From contig CAXXGC010000009.1 of NCBI GenBank assembly GCA_963667875.2, positions 682,001 through 746,000 on the forward strand: a stretch of DNA of 64,000 bases. Direction: 5' to 3'. This DNA comes from JAEXOD01 sp963667875. Its GTDB lineage: Bacteria > Bacteroidota > Ignavibacteria > Ignavibacteriales > Melioribacteraceae. Positions 61,659 to 64,000 of the stretch are shown one piece after another. The notes under the pieces were generated by a model. That model worked only from the letters and a program-made list of their open reading frames with translations. It was not told the DNA's origin and searched no databases. Position 1 is the first letter of the stretch, and each line of letters opens with the position of its first letter. A program made the position numbers and the translations under genes.

Positions 61659-61713
61659 TTAATTAACATAAATGGTTTTTGTTATTAATTAACATTCCAT
61701 TTATGTTAATTAA
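61659..61713. terminator. Long inverted repeat, probable terminator
   Basis: Perfect 17-bp arms (TTAATTAACATAAATGG at 61659-61675 and its complement at 61697-61713) with a 21-base loop, between the hemerythrin and cupin genes. AT-rich stem without a clean T tract, so a terminator role is probable but not certain. Confidence 0.5.
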
Positions 61714-61759
61714 AATTTATTTTTGATTGTTTTTAGGCATGATTTAATAATAGGATATT

Positions 61760-62260
61760 ATGATAACTGCAAACGAATGGATTGAAAAGTTAAAATTAAT
61801 TCCACATCCCGAAGGCGGATATTTTAACGAAGTTTACAGAAGTGAAGAAAAAATAAAACGAAGTGGTTTGCCGCAAAGGTATGAAGCCGAACGAAATATG
61901 GGTACTTCCATATATTTTCTTCTGGAATCGGGACAAAAATCATTTTTACACAAACTTCAATCGGACGAAACCTGGCATTTTTATTATGGATGTCCATTAA
62001 AATTATATATTATATTGCCAAACGGTAAACGCAGAAAAATAATGTTGGGTAATAATATTTACAATGGCGAAGTTTTGCAATATACTATACCTAAATTCAG
62101 CTGGTTTGGAGCCAAACCAAAGGAATCCGATTCCTATTCGTTAATTGGATGTTCGGTTTATCCCGGTTTTGATTTTGAGGATTTTGAATTGGGGGAAAGA
62201 GAGGAATTGTTAAAATTATATCCCGAATATGAGAATATCATCAAACAATTAACAAAATGA
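61760..62260 (+). CDS. DUF985 cupin-like protein
   Basis: 166 aa. LKLIPHPEGGYFNEVYRS, TSIYFLLESGQKSFLHKLQS, DETWHFYYG, and IGCSVYPGFDFEDFELG are the blocks of this cupin family; His and Glu of the H-P-E-G-G and E-x-W-H motifs are likely metal ligands. Catalytic role not established. Its stop overlaps the macro-domain gene's start (ATGA), so both are made together. Confidence 0.85.
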   Translation: MITANEWIEKLKLIPHPEGGYFNEVYRSEEKIKRSGLPQRYEAERNMGTSIYFLLESGQKSFLHKLQSDETWHFYYGCPLKLYIILPNGKRRKIMLGNNIYNGEVLQYTIPKFSWFGAKPKESDSYSLIGCSVYPGFDFEDFELGEREELLKLYPEYENIIKQLTK

Positions 62261-62790
62261 AACATGAAGTTATTCAAATAATACAGGGTGATATAACCAA
62301 GCTAAATATTGAAGCTATTGTAAATGCTGCAAATACTTCGTTATTGGGCGGCGGCGGAGTTGATGGAGCAATACATAGGGCAGCAGGGAAAGGTTTGTTG
62401 GAAGAGTGTAAAAAACTAAACGGATGTAAAACCGGGGAAGCAAAAATTACAAAAGGATATAATCTTTTTGCCAAACATGTAATACATACAGTTGGGCCAG
62501 TTTGGCGCGGGGGGAATAATGGAGAACCTGAATTATTAAAAAGTGCTTATGTAAATTGTCTAAATATTGCAGTGGGTAATAATATTAAATCTATCGCCTT
62601 CCCGTCAATAAGCACAGGTATTTATGGTTATCCAATTGAACATGCCGCTAAAATTGCAGTAGAGACAGCAAATGAATTTTTAACTAAAAATGATTTTATT
62701 GAAAAAATCGTTTTTGTATGTTTCAGCAAAAACGATTATGATATTTATTATAATAAACTAACACTAACCAGACATCAACAGAAAGTGTGA
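62257..62790 (+). CDS. Macro-domain ADP-ribose-processing protein (O-acetyl-ADP-ribose deacetylase type)
   Basis: 177 aa. IIQGDITKLNIEAIVNAAN, SLLGGGGVDGAIHRAAG, HTVGPVW and FPSISTGIYGYP are the standard ligand-binding loops of the MacroD/YmdB class, with the Asn and Asp needed for hydrolysis. Predicted to remove the acyl group from O-acetyl-ADP-ribose or ADP-ribose from protein side chains. Coupled to the DUF985 gene. Confidence 0.92.
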   Translation: MKHEVIQIIQGDITKLNIEAIVNAANTSLLGGGGVDGAIHRAAGKGLLEECKKLNGCKTGEAKITKGYNLFAKHVIHTVGPVWRGGNNGEPELLKSAYVNCLNIAVGNNIKSIAFPSISTGIYGYPIEHAAKIAVETANEFLTKNDFIEKIVFVCFSKNDYDIYYNKLTLTRHQQKV

Positions 62791-62875
62791 AAATTGGGGA
62801 TTTATAAGAGGTGTTTAAGTAATATATCTAAAGTGGAACTCCGCCGGTGGATGTCGCATAAGTCCACATTTCAAG

Positions 62876-64000
62876 TTAGAAAATCAATAAAAATTTTGGG
62901 GAAATAATATAATTCCCCGTGAATCTAAGATTGTTTAATAATTGAATAAATAAATGCTTCAATATTGTAGTTTTTTGAGGTAAATTAGAGAAATAGTGTC
63001 TCAAGATACTATATAGATTGATTGATAGTGCTATTAGGGCGGTCTCCACCCTTGCTCCTTCTAATTGTTTTCTTGTAAATCTTTTTAACCCAAGATTCCA
63101 TTTTAATTGACCGAATTTTCGTTCAACAATTTTTCTTCGATTCATGCTTGCTGCATGACCTTCTTTTCCCATCATGGCTATTCGTTGCTTTTGAAAATCT
63201 GTTTGATTTATTACTTTACTTTCCTTTTTTGTACAACACCTTTCTTTAAATTGGCAATCCATACATTCTTTGCACTCATATACATCTTCTTCTGTTTCTT
63301 CCAGATATTTTGAATTAGGACACATATACCTATTTTCGTTTTTGATATATATATAATGACGAAAATTAAATTTACTTATGTGGTCTATTATTTCTTCCTT
63401 GGTTGGTAAACCTTTCTGACCTGCAATATCATTTACTAGCGCATCTATTTCGCGCTCTTCTATGAATGACAATGTTTCGCCATTCGAATAACCGGAATCC
63501 GCAATAAATTTTTGTTTAGGGTCATTTCCTAATATTTCTTCCACTTTTTCCACGTTTGGCTTAAATGCATGAGCATCGTTTTGGTCTGTCATTACTTCAT
63601 TTACAACTATCAAGCCTGTCGACGTATCAACTACGTATTGCACATTATATCCACAGCCACTTATACGTGAGACATAACGCGCATCATTTTCCTTCACATT
63701 TATTTGATGTTTCTCTCTGTGCTGGGGATATAAGGTCTTCTTTCTTTCTACAAGTTTTATTTTTGACAAATTACAGATTTCTAAAGACTGTATCATCTCC
63801 GTATTTTTTTTATTCCGCTTTTCTTTCTCTGTCTCTTTAATATCATTTCCTTTCATAATCTCGATATTTGTTTTTATCGCTTTTTCAATCCTTATTATTT
63901 GTTCGTTTAATTTTGCCTCTGTATAACTGTGAATTTGACTACTATATGATTGGATTTTTGTTCCATCCATTGCTAATTCCTTAAAACGACTTAGGCCCGA
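62876..64000 (-). CDS. IS1182-like transposase, N terminus beyond the window
   Basis: Frame stays open to the edge: upstream of the ATG at 63970 it reads SGLSRFKELA, so that ATG is internal. Visible: AMDGTKIQSYSS, a coiled region, FIADSGYSNGETLSFIEE (catalytic Asp region), the Cys cluster CKECMDCQFKERCC, and the C-terminal RRKIVERKFGQLKWNLGL (catalytic Glu) with RVETALIALSINLYSI. This fits DUF772/IS1182-type DDE transposases. Stop at 62876; the left end of the IS is probably near 62820-62870, where GTGGA/TCCAC inverted repeats occur. Confidence 0.85.
   Translation of the reverse strand, partial: SGLSRFKELAMDGTKIQSYSSQIHSYTEAKLNEQIIRIEKAIKTNIEIMKGNDIKETEKEKRNKKNTEMIQSLEICNLSKIKLVERKKTLYPQHREKHQINVKENDARYVSRISGCGYNVQYVVDTSTGLIVVNEVMTDQNDAHAFKPNVEKVEEILGNDPKQKFIADSGYSNGETLSFIEEREIDALVNDIAGQKGLPTKEEIIDHISKFNFRHYIYIKNENRYMCPNSKYLEETEEDVYECKECMDCQFKERCCTKKESKVINQTDFQKQRIAMMGKEGHAASMNRRKIVERKFGQLKWNLGLKRFTRKQLEGARVETALIALSINLYSILRHYFSNLPQKTTILKHLFIQLLNNLRFTGNYIISPKFLLIF

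Overview
The window comes from a low-GC bacterium of the Bacteroidota/Chlorobi side, most likely class Ignavibacteria. This is inferred from three things. Six secreted-protein genes or gene remnants carry a C-terminal type IX secretion (T9SS type A) tail, five of them with the Asn-Pro-Phe-Asn-Pro block typical of that group and one a bare terminal fragment. Several genes have a TAnnTTTG -7 promoter box upstream. Signal-peptide genes and AT-rich spacers look like those lineages. No rRNA or other taxonomic marker is present.

Chromosomal part, left (1-28.3 kb): end of a hybrid histidine kinase; a T9SS-exported GH81 endo-beta-1,3-glucanase with PKD and CBM6 modules; two tandem lipoprotein families facing each other (four genes on minus, three on plus); a defence-like cluster at 10.5-15.9 kb (AbiGi-like protein, PD-(D/E)XK-like nuclease with two small paralogous partners, DUF4238 protein, second PD-(D/E)XK nuclease); a 600-bp palindrome-rich spacer; rsgA; a UbiA-type prenyltransferase; small metabolic genes; three T9SS cargo genes and one fossil T9SS tail; and an antitoxin next to a broken zeta-like toxin.

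Integrative element (28,340-53,990): 25.65 kb bounded by a 24-bp direct repeat, the right copy lying inside an intact tRNA-Ser(UGA). A tyrosine integrase and an excisionase-like gene sit at the right end, and TGTCCTAA arm-type repeats flank both ends. The left half has a DUF5659 protein, a primase-helicase and an iteron-like origin (GGACAGGG repeats in both orientations around an AT-rich core). The middle has a T9SS beta-propeller gene split by a 1,331-bp IS with 8-bp target duplication, a candidate structured RNA with its own terminator, and a minus-strand set: Gam-like, DUF932, class II glutamine amidotransferase, LIM-like zinc protein and a phage-type COOH-NH2 amidoligase. The last three probably act together in a peptide or envelope modification, which is the most unusual system here. 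Defence cargo follows: SIR2 plus membrane protein between copies of a 51-bp repeat, an HNH nuclease with an SPPY methyltransferase, and three unrecognised proteins at 48.8-52.4 kb.

Chromosomal part, right (54-64 kb): VOC protein, exported protein, OmpA-family porin with calcium-binding repeats, MscS channel with cyclic-nucleotide domain, CBM9-like protein, zinc-ribbon/DUF2007 protein, SdpI-like protein, two bacteriohemerythrins, DUF985 cupin, macro-domain protein, and a partial IS1182-like transposase running off the edge.
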